Notes under the pieces: model-generated
Seen by the model: only the letters and a program-made list of their open reading frames with translations
Told to the model about the DNA's origin: nothing
Databases searched by the model: none
Shown here: positions 25,813 through 34,650 of the stretch, in pieces
Layout: each line of letters opens with the position of its first letter
Numbering within the stretch: the stretch's first letter is position 1
Made by a program: the position numbers and the translations under genes
DNA from: an uncultured Acidobacteriota bacterium
Lineage (GTDB): Bacteria > Acidobacteriota > Terriglobia > Bryobacterales > Bryobacteraceae
NCBI GenBank assembly: GCA_900696665.1
Contig: CAADGY010000231.1
Span: 1 to 64,000 of the forward strand
DNA: 64,000 nt
Direction of reading: 5' to 3'

Positions 25813-27027
25813 GTGAAACGACGTTCCTTTCTGAATTTGCCAGTTCTGGGCTCTGCCGGAGTGCTTGCGTCCGCGCAATTGCCCGCTCCAAAGCGGATGA
25901 AGGTGGCGGCGGTTGTCACCGAATACCGCTGGTATGCTCACGCGGACGTGATCTGTGGCCGGCTGCTAGGCGGCTACTCGGCCAATAACATCTGGACGCC
26001 GCCGCGAACGCAACTCGTCTCGGTCTACCGGGCGCAAACGCCCGCGAACGATATGGTCCCCGACCTGGCCGCCCGGCACAATTTGCGGGTGTGTCAGAGC
26101 ATCCCCGAGGCGCTCACACTCGGCGGAAAGAAGCTCGCTGTGGATGCCGTGCTTTTCATCGCCGAGCAGGGTCAGTATCCGTACAATGACGTGGGGCAGC
26201 ACCTCTATCCCCGCTTCGAAATGTTCAGCCAGATTCTCGATCTGTATGAGGCTTCGGGATCCAGCGTTCCCACGTATTTCGATAAACATTTCTCTTACGA
26301 CTGGATGAAAGCGAAAGCGATCTTTGACCGGTCGCGTAAACTTGGGTTCCCTTTGATGGCTGGTTCGAGCGTGCCGCTGTCGCTGCGCGCCCCGGATCTG
26401 GACATCCCTTTGGGGACACCGATCACAGAGGTAGGCTGCGTTGGTCACGGGCAGTTGGACGCATACGGATTCCACATGCTGGAAGCCATGCAGTGCCTGG
26501 TGGAACGCCGCAAAGGCGGGGAAACCGGAGTTCGAGAAGTGGAGATGATTGAGGGTAATTCCGTCTGGGCATGGCTTGGCGGCCAAGGCGCGTGGGCAAA
26601 GCCGTTGATCGAGTCCGCATACGCAACCGACCCCAACAGCAACACCATGAGCTTGAAAGAGCGGGCAAAAGATCCCGTGATCTTCCGTATCCAGTACATT
26701 GACGGACTCAAGGTCGCGGCGCTTATGCTCACACCCAGCCGCATCGGCCGGACCGTTGCGCTCCGCGTGCCCGGACGGCGGGAACCCCTGCGAACTCTGT
26801 TCGGTCCCAAGACAGTCCGGCCTCTGCCTCATTTCGACGGTCTCGTCCGCTCGATTGAAGAGATGTTTGTCACGGGAAAGGAGCAGTACCCTCCCGAGCG
26901 GACTTTGTTGACTACGGGAATCCTTTCGTACCTGTTCGAATCCCGCCGTGCGAAGGGTCCTGTCGCGGCACCAGGGCTGAATGTGTCATATCGCGCCCCT
27001 GACAATGTCTGGTATCAGAGGGCCTAA
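25813..27027 (+). CDS. Tat-exported Rossmann-like protein of unknown function
   Basis: A 404-residue protein starting at GTG 25813 with a twin-arginine signal (VKRRSFLNLPVLGSAGVLAS). From about residue 28, KRMKVAAVVTEYRW begins a Rossmann-like beta-alpha pattern, and VPTYFDKHFSYDWMKAKAIF plus LGFPLMAGSSVPLS is reminiscent of the substrate-handling part of Gfo/Idh oxidoreductases, but the GxGxxG and EKP motifs are absent. Similar proteins occur in Acidobacteria and Planctomycetes as hypothetical exported proteins. It follows the exported hydrolase by 33 bases and is probably co-expressed with it. I do not assign a function. Confidence 0.7.
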   Translation: MKRRSFLNLPVLGSAGVLASAQLPAPKRMKVAAVVTEYRWYAHADVICGRLLGGYSANNIWTPPRTQLVSVYRAQTPANDMVPDLAARHNLRVCQSIPEALTLGGKKLAVDAVLFIAEQGQYPYNDVGQHLYPRFEMFSQILDLYEASGSSVPTYFDKHFSYDWMKAKAIFDRSRKLGFPLMAGSSVPLSLRAPDLDIPLGTPITEVGCVGHGQLDAYGFHMLEAMQCLVERRKGGETGVREVEMIEGNSVWAWLGGQGAWAKPLIESAYATDPNSNTMSLKERAKDPVIFRIQYIDGLKVAALMLTPSRIGRTVALRVPGRREPLRTLFGPKTVRPLPHFDGLVRSIEEMFVTGKEQYPPERTLLTTGILSYLFESRRAKGPVAAPGLNVSYRAPDNVWYQRA

Positions 27028-27161
27028 CGGGGTTTCCGGGAAGTCGCCCAGGCGCGATTGTGAGAAGCGGCAAGGCCCAACAGGCCCCCTGTGAAGCTGC
27101 GGCGTGAGTGGATAACGCACACAATACCTTCTGGCGGCGCACACGGGCGGCAGCGCCTCGC

Positions 27162-27190
27162 TTGACGCAGCGCCGGAGGACTGATATGAA
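27162..27190 (+). promoter_or_regulatory. Sigma-70-type promoter for the CBS-domain/nitrilase genes
   Basis: TTGACG (27162-27167) and TATGAA (27185-27190) are separated by 17 bases, a good match to the housekeeping consensus. They lie 35 bases before the ATG at 27225, with an AAGGAG ribosome-binding site between. The rest of 27028-27161 shows nothing recognisable. Confidence 0.6.
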
Positions 27191-27224
27191 GAGTAACGAG
27201 TCTGGGTAAGGAGCAATTGGCAGA

Positions 27225-27668
27225 ATGGTGGAAACCGTATGCTCGATCCTGAGGCGCAAAGGCGGCGAGGCCTGGACGATTTCGCCGGAATCGACCGTCT
27301 ATGACGCGCTGCTTATGCTGGCCGACCGCGATATTGGCGCTTTGCTCGTTGTTGAATCCGGCCGCCTGGTAGGCATCATTTCCGAACGCGATTACGCGCG
27401 GAAGGTGATTCTGAAAGACAAAAAGTCGAAAGACACAACCGTACACGAGATCATGGCGACGGACCTGGTGACTGTGACGCCGGATCATACCGTCGATGAG
27501 TGCATGCGCATCATGACACGCCACCGCATTCGTCATCTGCCTGTCCTCGAAAAGGGCAAGCTGGCAGGGCTGGTATCGATCGGAGACCTGGTAAACTCGA
27601 TCATCTCAGCTCAGGCTGAGACCATCAATCAACTCAGCAACTACATCAAAGGAAAATACCCGGCTTGA
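27225..27668 (+). CDS. CBS-domain protein
   Basis: A 147-residue protein made almost entirely of two CBS domains (about 10-65 and 75-130), with the characteristic LLVVESGRLVGIISERDYARK and HLPVLEKGKLAGLVSIGDLV strands. Stand-alone CBS pairs bind adenine nucleotides and act as energy or redox sensors for partner proteins; the partner is unknown. A near-consensus promoter and AAGGAG precede it. The nitrilase-family gene starts 16 bases downstream and is probably co-transcribed. Confidence 0.9.
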   Translation: MVETVCSILRRKGGEAWTISPESTVYDALLMLADRDIGALLVVESGRLVGIISERDYARKVILKDKKSKDTTVHEIMATDLVTVTPDHTVDECMRIMTRHRIRHLPVLEKGKLAGLVSIGDLVNSIISAQAETINQLSNYIKGKYPA

Positions 27669-27684
27669 GCGGAGTGGAATATCG

Positions 27685-28647
27685 ATGAAAGAGATACGGG
27701 TAGGCGCCGGTCAGTTTGAAGTGCGCGACGCCGACAAAGCCTATAACCTGGAAAAAATCGCGGAACTATCCGGAAAGGCGGCCGAAGAGGGAGCGCAACT
27801 CGTCTCCTTCAACGAATGCTCGATTTCCGGCTATACGTTTCTCGAGAAGTTGTCCCGCGAGGAACTGTTTGCACTGGCAGAGTGCGTCCCCGGCGGACCC
27901 TCCACAGAAAAGCTGGTCGAGATTGCACGCTCGCTCGGCGTTGCGCTGGCCGCTGGTCTGGTGGAACGCGAAGACGACCGGATATACAACTGCTATGTCG
28001 TCGTCGACGAAAACGGGTTCGTGGCAAAGCACCGCAAGATCCATGCCTTTATCAGCCAATACCTGACGTGCGGAGACCGCTACACGGTCTTCGACCTGCT
28101 GGGCTGCCGGTTCGGCATTCTCATCTGCTACGACAACAACCTGCCGGAGAACGCACGGCTGACGGCCATGATGGGCGCGGAGATTATCCTGATGCCGCAC
28201 GTCACCGGATGTCTGCCTTCGCCAATGCCGGGACGAGGCACCGTCGACCCCGAACTCTGGCACAACCGCGAACGCGATCCGGTGCGGCTGCGGCAGGAGT
28301 TCGACGGGCCGAAAGGGCGCGGCTGGATCATGCGGTGGCTGCCCACGCGTGCATGGGAAAACGGCGTCTTTGCGGTCTATTCGAATCCGATCGGCGTGGA
28401 AGGCGGCACCATAAAGCCGGGCGGCTCCATGATTTTGGATCCGTTCGGTGAAGTTCTCGCCGAATGCCGCACGTTGGGCGACGACGTCGTGGTGGCAACC
28501 CTGGATCCCCAAAAACGGGAGCTTGCTTCGGGGCCATCCTACATCCGGGCGCGGCGGCCCGAGTTATATGGACTGATGACGGAGCCGAATCCGCATGTCG
28601 GGCCCGACGGGCGGCCCGAAGTCTGGTGGCAGAAACACCGCAAATAG
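27685..28647 (+). CDS. Carbon-nitrogen hydrolase (nitrilase superfamily)
   Basis: A 320-residue nitrilase-fold amidohydrolase. The Glu-Lys-Cys triad is visible: SFNECSISGY (Glu near 43), AKHRKIHAF (Lys near 118) and FGILICYDNNLPENAR (Cys near 152). Members hydrolyse linear amides, ureido compounds or nitriles; the closest general likeness is to the N-carbamoyl amino acid/putrescine amidohydrolase group, but an insertion near 175-215 is unusual and no substrate can be named. It lies 16 bases downstream of the CBS-domain gene and is convergent with the cysteine-cluster gene. Confidence 0.87.
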   Translation: MKEIRVGAGQFEVRDADKAYNLEKIAELSGKAAEEGAQLVSFNECSISGYTFLEKLSREELFALAECVPGGPSTEKLVEIARSLGVALAAGLVEREDDRIYNCYVVVDENGFVAKHRKIHAFISQYLTCGDRYTVFDLLGCRFGILICYDNNLPENARLTAMMGAEIILMPHVTGCLPSPMPGRGTVDPELWHNRERDPVRLRQEFDGPKGRGWIMRWLPTRAWENGVFAVYSNPIGVEGGTIKPGGSMILDPFGEVLAECRTLGDDVVVATLDPQKRELASGPSYIRARRPELYGLMTEPNPHVGPDGRPEVWWQKHRK

Positions 28648-28663
28648 CCACCCTCTCGCCTGG

Positions 28664-29389
28664 TCATTCCGCCACTTTCCGGACAAAATTGCGGAACATC
28701 TCGGGTGCGGGCAACTCCGGCTGTGTATCCGCCGCATGTGCAGCCGCCCATTCGAGCGCGAATACAAGAGGCAGAAATCGCGGCCGGTCCCCTCCTTTGC
28801 CGTCGCCGAAGCGGTAGAGGATAAGCGAAGGTTTGGCGTAGAGCGGAACGGTGTCGATGGTCTCCGGATGGGGGTCCGCGCAGTTGGCTGCGGGCGACGT
28901 CACCAGGTATTCACGGCATGCCATCGGCCGGTGCTCGTAAATCCCGCACGATTCCTCCTCCAGGAATGGGCAGGCGATCCCCAGGCGGAAATAGTCCATG
29001 CCGATTTCTCTGCGCGCGTCTTGCCCCTGATCTTCGAAATCGGCCAGCCGTTCACGCATGCCTGTTTCCCGCAATCGTTCCACCGCCACCCGGAACCGTT
29101 CGCGGATGATAGCGCGCCGTTCCGGAGGAAGGCTGTCGAGATGCGCGGCCAGGTAAAGAGCCTCCGGCCGGCTGATGGGAACCAGTTGACGGCAGCACGC
29201 TCCGCACCCGGCACGGCAGGAAATGTGTTTCCCTTCCTCCTCCACGTCGGCTGCGCTGGCATCGACGATCGCGCTGGCGAAGGGCAGCAGCACCGGGAGC
29301 AGGTCGAGGGTGCTGACGGGTATGTCGGGGAGGTTCACACCCGCGTCCATGGTGCGCTGGCCCATTCTGAGCTGGAATGAGACTTCCAT
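28664..29389 (-). CDS. YkgJ-family cysteine-cluster protein
   Basis: A 241-residue protein of the YkgJ/FliB-like zinc/iron-chelating domain family. The cysteine pattern is CRAGCGACCRQLVPIS near residue 57, then CPFLEEESCGIYEHRPMACREY near 140. Function in the family is not settled; metal or Fe-S binding is presumed. The ATG at 29389 directly abuts the stop codon of the upstream aminotransferase gene (29390), so it is the last gene of the thiolase/OB-fold/aminotransferase transcript. An in-frame ATG eight codons later is an alternative start. Confidence 0.82.
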   Translation of the reverse strand: MEVSFQLRMGQRTMDAGVNLPDIPVSTLDLLPVLLPFASAIVDASAADVEEEGKHISCRAGCGACCRQLVPISRPEALYLAAHLDSLPPERRAIIRERFRVAVERLRETGMRERLADFEDQGQDARREIGMDYFRLGIACPFLEEESCGIYEHRPMACREYLVTSPAANCADPHPETIDTVPLYAKPSLILYRFGDGKGGDRPRFLPLVFALEWAAAHAADTQPELPAPEMFRNFVRKVAE

Positions 29390-30553
29390 TCAGCGATTAT
29401 TCAGGAATTTGCGGATACGGTCCACAGCTTCCATCAAATTCTCGAGCGAATTCGCGTAACTGAATCGCAGATAACCCTCGCCGTACTCACCGAAAGAGGT
29501 GCCGCTCAAGGCCGCCACGCCGGTTTCGGCCAGCAGACTATCGGCGAGTTCGCGGGAACGCATTCCCGTGCCTTCGATGTTCGGAAAGGCATAGAAAGCG
29601 CCCTTTGGAATGGCGCACCGGAAGCCAGGCAGTGAATTGAGCCCCTGGCAAAAAGCATCGCGGCGGCGGCGGAACTCCGCCACCATTTTTTCGGATTCGT
29701 CCTGCGGTCCGTTCAGTGCCGCGAGCCCCGCGCGCTGCGTAAAGCTGGCGGTGCAGGAATTCGAATTGACCATCAGCTTGTTCACCGCTTCCACCAGCCA
29801 GGGTGGCATCACACCGTACCCCATGCGCCAACCTGTCATGGCATAGATCTTGGAGAAACCATCGAGCAGGATCGTCTTTTCCAGCATGCCCGGAAAACGG
29901 GTGATCGATACGGGCGGCTCATCGTAGTAGATCCGGGAATAGATCTCGTCGGAGAGCACCATGACGTCGCGGTCGCGCAACATCTCCGCGATGGCCTCAA
30001 GATCGCGCGCCGGAATCACTCCGCCGGTCGGGTTCTGTGGGGAATTCAGAATGACGAGCCGGGTCTTGCGGCTCAGACGCTGCCGGAACAGATCCAGATC
30101 GAAAGAGAAACCCAGTGATTCCACTAGCGGCATGGGCACGGGCACCGCATCAAGAAACCGGATCATCGACTCGTAAATGGGAAATCCCGGGTTGGGGTAA
30201 ATCACCTCATCGCCTGGCTCGAGCAGGGCAAGCATCGGAAAAAACAGGATGGGTTTACCTCCCGGCACAACGCAGATATGGGAGGGGTCCACGGGAATTC
30301 CGCGGCTGCGACAGATCGAAGACGCGATCGCTTCACGCAGTTCGGGATAGCCCTGCGTGGGTCCGTAGTGTGTCCAGCCTTCATCCAGGGCCTTTTTCGC
30401 AGCCTCGCGGATGTGCCGCGGAGTTTCGAAATCGGGCTCTCCAATTTCCAGGTGGATAATGCTGCGGCCTTGAGCTTCGAGCGCACGCGCGCGCACCAAT
30501 ACCTCAAACGCCGTCTCCGTGCCAAGGCGGGACATACGTTCTGCCAGTCTCAT
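29390..30553 (-). CDS. Aminotransferase class I/II (aspartate aminotransferase-like)
   Basis: A 387-residue fold-type I PLP aminotransferase. SPQNPTGGVI holds the Asn that contacts the cofactor, DEIYSRIYY the Asp/Tyr pair, and SKIYAMTGWRMGY the Schiff-base lysine (SK, about residue 236) and an active-site arginine. It belongs to the aspartate/aromatic/alanine-type subgroup; substrate not assigned. It overlaps the OB-fold gene by four bases upstream and abuts the YkgJ gene downstream. Confidence 0.9.
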   Translation of the reverse strand: MRLAERMSRLGTETAFEVLVRARALEAQGRSIIHLEIGEPDFETPRHIREAAKKALDEGWTHYGPTQGYPELREAIASSICRSRGIPVDPSHICVVPGGKPILFFPMLALLEPGDEVIYPNPGFPIYESMIRFLDAVPVPMPLVESLGFSFDLDLFRQRLSRKTRLVILNSPQNPTGGVIPARDLEAIAEMLRDRDVMVLSDEIYSRIYYDEPPVSITRFPGMLEKTILLDGFSKIYAMTGWRMGYGVMPPWLVEAVNKLMVNSNSCTASFTQRAGLAALNGPQDESEKMVAEFRRRRDAFCQGLNSLPGFRCAIPKGAFYAFPNIEGTGMRSRELADSLLAETGVAALSGTSFGEYGEGYLRFSYANSLENLMEAVDRIRKFLNNR

Positions 30554-30777
30554 GAGCTTTTCCTGAAAAATGGTACCTCGTTACGGAACCCGGAAAAAGA
30601 AACGCGGTCGCCGATGGACACGCGATCACCTTCGATGCGGCCCGTGACGCGCGAGCCGGAATCGAGTTCGACAATCGCGATTTGATACGGCGCTTCCTTG
30701 ACCAGGGGTTCCGGTGGGGAGTGCACTACCGTCTCCGTGTAGATTGTGCCTGCCGTGAGAGGAGGACGATCGCTCAT
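30550..30777 (-). CDS. Small OB-fold protein, DUF35-like thiolase partner
   Basis: A 75-residue protein corresponding to the OB-fold half of DUF35/ChsH2-like proteins: EAPYQIAIVELDSGSRVTGRI followed by SIGDRVSF is typical. The zinc-ribbon half usually found N-terminal to it is absent. DUF35 proteins form complexes with non-degradative thiolases and acyl-CoA hydratases and channel acyl-CoA intermediates. The neighbour supports this: the thiolase gene is immediately upstream with a four-base overlap. ATG at 30777 is chosen for that overlap; an upstream in-frame extension would lie inside the thiolase gene. Confidence 0.75.
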   Translation of the reverse strand: MSDRPPLTAGTIYTETVVHSPPEPLVKEAPYQIAIVELDSGSRVTGRIEGDRVSIGDRVSFSGFRNEVPFFRKSS

Positions 30778-31931
30778 ACGCTCAAAATGGTGACAACACT
30801 GGTGGCTCCGGACCCGCCGAGATTTTGCGCCAGGCCGATCGAATGCCGTTCCACCTGGTTTTCCCCCGCCTCTCCGCGAATTTGCAGGACCAGGTCGCAA
30901 AGCTGTCCGGTGCCGGTCGCGCCTACCGGATGCCCTTTGCTCTTCAACCCTCCGCTGGCGTTGACCGGCCGCGGCCCGTTGAGCGCGGTATAGCCGTCCT
31001 GAGTATAAGGGCCGCCTTCACCTTTGGCAACAAATCCAAGATCCTCCAGCGCGACGATCTCCGCGATGGTGAAGCAGTCATGGACTTCGGCGAACTCGAT
31101 GTCGCGCGCCGTGATGCCCGCCATGCGGTAAGCCTTTTCCGCGGCCTTTTGGGTTGCACGGAAGCGCGTGATGTCGTCTTTCAAATCCAGCGCGACGAAA
31201 TCCGACGCCTGGGCGATTCCGCGAACGCGAACCGGCCGCGCGGTGAATTCACCGGCGCGTTCGAGCGGCGCCACCACTACGGCGGCAGCGCCATCGCTCA
31301 CCAGGGAACAGTCGTACAGGTTTAACGGTTCGGCAACCAGCCGGCCGGCCATGGCCTGTTCCAGCGTAACCGGTTTTCGCATGTGTGCGTACGGATTGCG
31401 CGCTCCGTTGGCGTGGTTCTTCACCGCCACCAGCGACATCTGCTCGCGTGTGGTCCCATACTGATACATGTGCCGGCGGGCGATCATTGCGAACAGCGCC
31501 GGGAAAGTGGCGCCGGCCTTAACCTCTCCTTCCAGATCTCCGGCGGAGGCCAGAATCTCTGTAACCCGGGGAGTGGGCTGCGAGGTCATTTTCTCGACGC
31601 CTATGACCAATACCAAGTCATACAATCCCGCTCCAACCGTGGAGACGGCTTGAAAAAAGGCAGCACCGCTCGAAGCGCAGGCGGCCTCGCAGCGCACTGC
31701 CGGAATTCCGGTGAGCCCGAGAGAGGCCGCGATATACGGGGCGAGATGGCTTTGGCCAACAAAGGAAGGGCCGGCGAAGTTCCCCAGATAGAACGCTTCG
31801 ACCTCGGAAGGCTTGACGTTAGCATCCGTCAAGGCCTTGGAGCCGGCTTCCGTGGCCAGGGACCGCAGGTCACGATCGGGAAAGGCTCCAAACGGTGTTT
31901 TGCCGATGCCGATAATCGCAACATCCCGCAT
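30774..31931 (-). CDS. Thiolase-family acyltransferase (SCP-x/lipid-transfer type)
   Basis: A 385-residue thiolase. The nucleophile is Cys85 in EAACASSGAAFF; HDCFTIAE and GGLKSKGHPVGATG supply the histidines. The second catalytic cysteine of ordinary thiolases is replaced by NLGGSGA, as in the SCP-x/non-degradative group that usually works with a DUF35 partner. It is first in a minus-strand operon with the OB-fold protein, an aminotransferase and a cysteine-cluster protein. A role in acyl-CoA condensation or cleavage is likely; pathway unknown. Confidence 0.88.
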   Translation of the reverse strand: MRDVAIIGIGKTPFGAFPDRDLRSLATEAGSKALTDANVKPSEVEAFYLGNFAGPSFVGQSHLAPYIAASLGLTGIPAVRCEAACASSGAAFFQAVSTVGAGLYDLVLVIGVEKMTSQPTPRVTEILASAGDLEGEVKAGATFPALFAMIARRHMYQYGTTREQMSLVAVKNHANGARNPYAHMRKPVTLEQAMAGRLVAEPLNLYDCSLVSDGAAAVVVAPLERAGEFTARPVRVRGIAQASDFVALDLKDDITRFRATQKAAEKAYRMAGITARDIEFAEVHDCFTIAEIVALEDLGFVAKGEGGPYTQDGYTALNGPRPVNASGGLKSKGHPVGATGTGQLCDLVLQIRGEAGENQVERHSIGLAQNLGGSGATSVVTILSV

Positions 31932-32002
31932 AATACAATTAGGATAGCGCCGACAATCCCTGCACGTTTTCCGAATTCGCTCGTCATCCTTTTTGTAGGC
32001 GC

Positions 32003-32665
32003 ATGGTCAGGCTTTTAGATACTTCCGCGACGGAGCATTCCCAACCCGGCCCGCACGCGCCGGTCCGGGGAGCCTGCGGCCCGGCAGGGGCCATGGAAGG
32101 ATTGAACCGAATGATGAGAGAGGCCGCGCGCCCCCCCCTCGAAAGGTCCCTCAACAAATCCCAGCAACGGCGGGACCAGTTCGTTCAAGAGCACATGCGA
32201 AGGATTTTCCTGCAAATTTATCGCATGGTTGGCAATATCGATGACGCACAGGACTTGACACAGGAAGCTTTCATCAAGGCCCTGCAGCGCGAAGATCAGC
32301 TCAAAGATCTGGACAAGGCGGCGCATTGGCTGTCGCGCATCGCCAGTAATACGGCCATCGACTTTCTGCGCCGCCACGGCAAGATCCCTTTCTGTGATCT
32401 GGACGATGTACCCGAACCCCGGTCGTCTCCGCCGTATGAAAACCCGGAGGAGATCCTGCTTCGCTCCGAGCAACGGGCTTATCTCGATCATGGCCTGCGC
32501 CTGCTGAGCGGCCGGGAGCGGGCAGCGTTACTGCTGCGCGATGTAGAGGGGCTCCCGGCCGAAGAAGTGGCCCGGCAACTGAATTGTTCCAAGGCGACGG
32601 TACGCTCTCATATCGCGAACGCACGTATCAAGTTCCGGCGTTACATCGAGAGGAGAAAGCCATGA
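32003..32665 (+). CDS. ECF-type RNA polymerase sigma factor
   Basis: A 220-residue sigma-70 family protein with region 2 (MVGNIDDAQDLTQEAFIKAL, then HWLSRIASNTAIDFLRR) and region 4 (LSGRERAALLLRDVEGLPAEE followed by LNCSKATVRSHIANARIKFRR). It lacks regions 1 and 3, as in ECF sigma factors. The first 36 residues are probably not translated: ATG at 32093 or 32111 would give a more typical N-terminus. The stop overlaps the zinc-finger anti-sigma gene by four bases (ATGA), the standard arrangement for an ECF factor and its inhibitor. Confidence 0.92.
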   Translation: MVRLLDTSATEHSQPGPHAPVRGACGPAGAMEGLNRMMREAARPPLERSLNKSQQRRDQFVQEHMRRIFLQIYRMVGNIDDAQDLTQEAFIKALQREDQLKDLDKAAHWLSRIASNTAIDFLRRHGKIPFCDLDDVPEPRSSPPYENPEEILLRSEQRAYLDHGLRLLSGRERAALLLRDVEGLPAEEVARQLNCSKATVRSHIANARIKFRRYIERRKP

Positions 32666-33234
32666 CGCACCCTGCACTGGCCGAGTTGGCGCTTTTCGCG
32701 GGAAGCGACCACGGTATCTTTTCGGGCTGGAGGATCCGCCTGCACCTGAACCGGTGCGAACGCTGCCGGCAAGAGGTGAGAGCATTTCGCGAAGCTCAGG
32801 AAAAGGCGGTTGATCTGGCAGAAGCATTCCCGGAGGGACTGAACTGGCAGCGGCTGGCCGGTGAAATGACAGCCAACATCCGGGTGGGCCTCGCGGCCGC
32901 CGAGTGCGTGCCGGTGCGGCCGGCCCCCGAACGGAGACTCGGCTGGCGCCCCGTAACCGCTCTGGCTTCGGCAACCATGCTGGTGGCCATCGGTTGGTGG
33001 CTAACCATGCCGCGGCCGAACGTGGGCACAGCCGGCGTTGAAGTGAAGCCCGTGCCGGAGGCGGTCGTGAACGCATCCAGCGGTGGGATCGAACTGAACA
33101 GAAACGGCCGCACGCTGACGTTGTTGAACAGCGGAGAGGCTGTTTTTCTGGTAAATGCGCAGGGAACGGCCCGGTCCCGTTATGTCGACTCGGAAACCGG
33201 TCAGGTGACGATTAACCATGTCTACACGGAATAG
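32662..33234 (+). CDS. Membrane-anchored anti-sigma factor with zinc-finger
   Basis: A 190-residue protein. The N-terminal region has the ZAS motif Hx3Cx2C (H28, C32, C35; HLNRCERC), which binds ECF sigma factors. A single hydrophobic segment near residues 95-115 (ALASATMLVAIGWWLTM) suits an inner-membrane anchor, and the remainder is predicted periplasmic. ATG at 32662 overlaps the sigma gene stop. The 3' end overlaps the following secreted-protein gene by 17 bases, so the three are one transcript. The inducing signal is unknown. Confidence 0.85.
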   Translation: MTHPALAELALFAGSDHGIFSGWRIRLHLNRCERCRQEVRAFREAQEKAVDLAEAFPEGLNWQRLAGEMTANIRVGLAAAECVPVRPAPERRLGWRPVTALASATMLVAIGWWLTMPRPNVGTAGVEVKPVPEAVVNASSGGIELNRNGRTLTLLNSGEAVFLVNAQGTARSRYVDSETGQVTINHVYTE

Positions 33235-34354
33235 GCTGGCAGCGGTGCTGTTTGCCGGGGCGCTTGCGGCTTGGCCGCAGAGCGACGCTGTGGACCCTCG
33301 CAGTACTTTGCACATCACGCTACCGGAAGACTCGCCCATCAGCGTGGTGTCGGCCGATTGGGGAGAGTCCCGGGCTACCGCGCGGGGCGGAGCCATGGTG
33401 CTGGATCTTCGCACATCCCTGTCGCTGCGCAATTCGGGCCAGGCGAAGATTCGAGGCGTGACCCTGCTGGTGGAGGCGCAAGACGTGACGCCGGGGGGCA
33501 AAGCCTCTGTCGCTGTACCGAGCCTGGATGCCGGAGTGGGGGATGTTTTTCCGGTGCGCGTGGACATGCGCCTGATGCGCCCGTTGCAATCGGGCACGGG
33601 CCCGCTGGTCACCATCAAGCTCGACGGTGTATTGTTCGACGACTTGAGCTTTTACGGGCCGAATGAGCTGAACTCGCGGCGGTCGATGAGGGCGTGGGAA
33701 ATGGAAGCCCGCCGGGACCGCCAGTACTTCAAGGCAATTCTCGAATCCCGTGGCCCGGAGGGCTTGCGGGAGGCGTTTCTTTCGAGCGTCGCCGCACTAT
33801 CTTCACGGCCGCGGATGGATGTGCGGTTTGCGCGCGGCGGCCGCGCTACGAACTTCGAGGCGGAACACGAGTTACAGTTTGCCTTCCTGCGTTTTCCCGA
33901 CTCGCCGGTGGACCCCATTTCCGGTGTAGCGCGCGCCTCCGGCAGTGAAATCCGCGCGCCGCGCATCGATGTGAAAAACAGGTCGAAGCGCGGCGTCTCC
34001 TATGTGGAAATTGGATGGATCCTGAAGGACCGCAACGGCAGGCAATTCCTCGCCGGTTCGGTGCCCTCGTCAGACGGTCTGGACCTCGCTCCCGGGCAGA
34101 CCGGTAAGATTCTGGAGTCGACATCGCTCCGGTTTTCGTCCGCTTCCGGCCGCATCGTGGACATTCAGGGCGTCACCGGCTATGTCAGCCAGGTGGAGTT
34201 CGACAACGGAGAGATCTGGATTCCCAGCCGCAGTTCTTTGAACCAAAGCGGATTGCAGGGTGTAGCGGCTCCTTCTCCGGAAGAACAGCGGTTGACGAAT
34301 ATCTACGTCAAAAAGGGGCTGGAAGCCGTCATTCAGGAACTTCGGAAGTTTTAG
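33218..34354 (+). CDS. Exported protein of unknown function linked to the ECF sigma/anti-sigma pair
   Basis: A 378-residue protein with a signal peptide (MSTRNRLAAVLFAGALAAWP). No family motif was recognised. The body is beta-rich with two segments that resemble surface or periplasmic beta-sandwich domains (about 30-130 and 200-340); DVKNRSKRGVSYVEIGWILKD suggests an immunoglobulin-like strand pattern. It overlaps the anti-sigma gene by 17 bases, so it is probably either a third regulatory component or a direct target of the sigma factor. Function not assigned. Confidence 0.75.
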   Translation: MSTRNRLAAVLFAGALAAWPQSDAVDPRSTLHITLPEDSPISVVSADWGESRATARGGAMVLDLRTSLSLRNSGQAKIRGVTLLVEAQDVTPGGKASVAVPSLDAGVGDVFPVRVDMRLMRPLQSGTGPLVTIKLDGVLFDDLSFYGPNELNSRRSMRAWEMEARRDRQYFKAILESRGPEGLREAFLSSVAALSSRPRMDVRFARGGRATNFEAEHELQFAFLRFPDSPVDPISGVARASGSEIRAPRIDVKNRSKRGVSYVEIGWILKDRNGRQFLAGSVPSSDGLDLAPGQTGKILESTSLRFSSASGRIVDIQGVTGYVSQVEFDNGEIWIPSRSSLNQSGLQGVAAPSPEEQRLTNIYVKKGLEAVIQELRKF

Positions 34355-34433
34355 ACTCTGGCCCGCGAAATCTGAGAATTGGTCTTGCAGACTTGCCGTT
34401 GTGAGCGCATAGCTGCGAGGGCGCCAAGCTGCC

Positions 34434-34615
34434 AGCGATCAGCGCTCAGCCATCAGCCTTAGCAGTCAGCTTGCAGGCTGGCAGTGTGGGAGAGTGGCGT
34501 GGTAGCTGTCAGACGCGCTCCATGCCGCGAGGGGATAGCTGGCTCAGCGCACCATCGAGTTCAAACGCATGCTCACCGCACTCATTCAAAAGCTGAATGC
34601 TGAGCGCTGAAAGCT
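34434..34615. repeat. Long-spaced imperfect inverted repeat in a gene-free region
   Basis: Two 24-base arms (34434-34457 and 34592-34615) match as inverted repeats at 20 of 24 positions around the shared core TCAGCGCTCAGC. The surrounding gap (34355-34650) is full of short GCTGA/TCAGC words, for example CATCAGC, GTCAGC and GCTGAATGC, and contains no gene. Such words recur in intergenic DNA of related Acidobacteria by my recollection, which would need checking. Confidence 0.5.
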
Positions 34616-34650
34616 CCCGCTCTCAAGATTTCAAGTATCCTTGGCCATAT

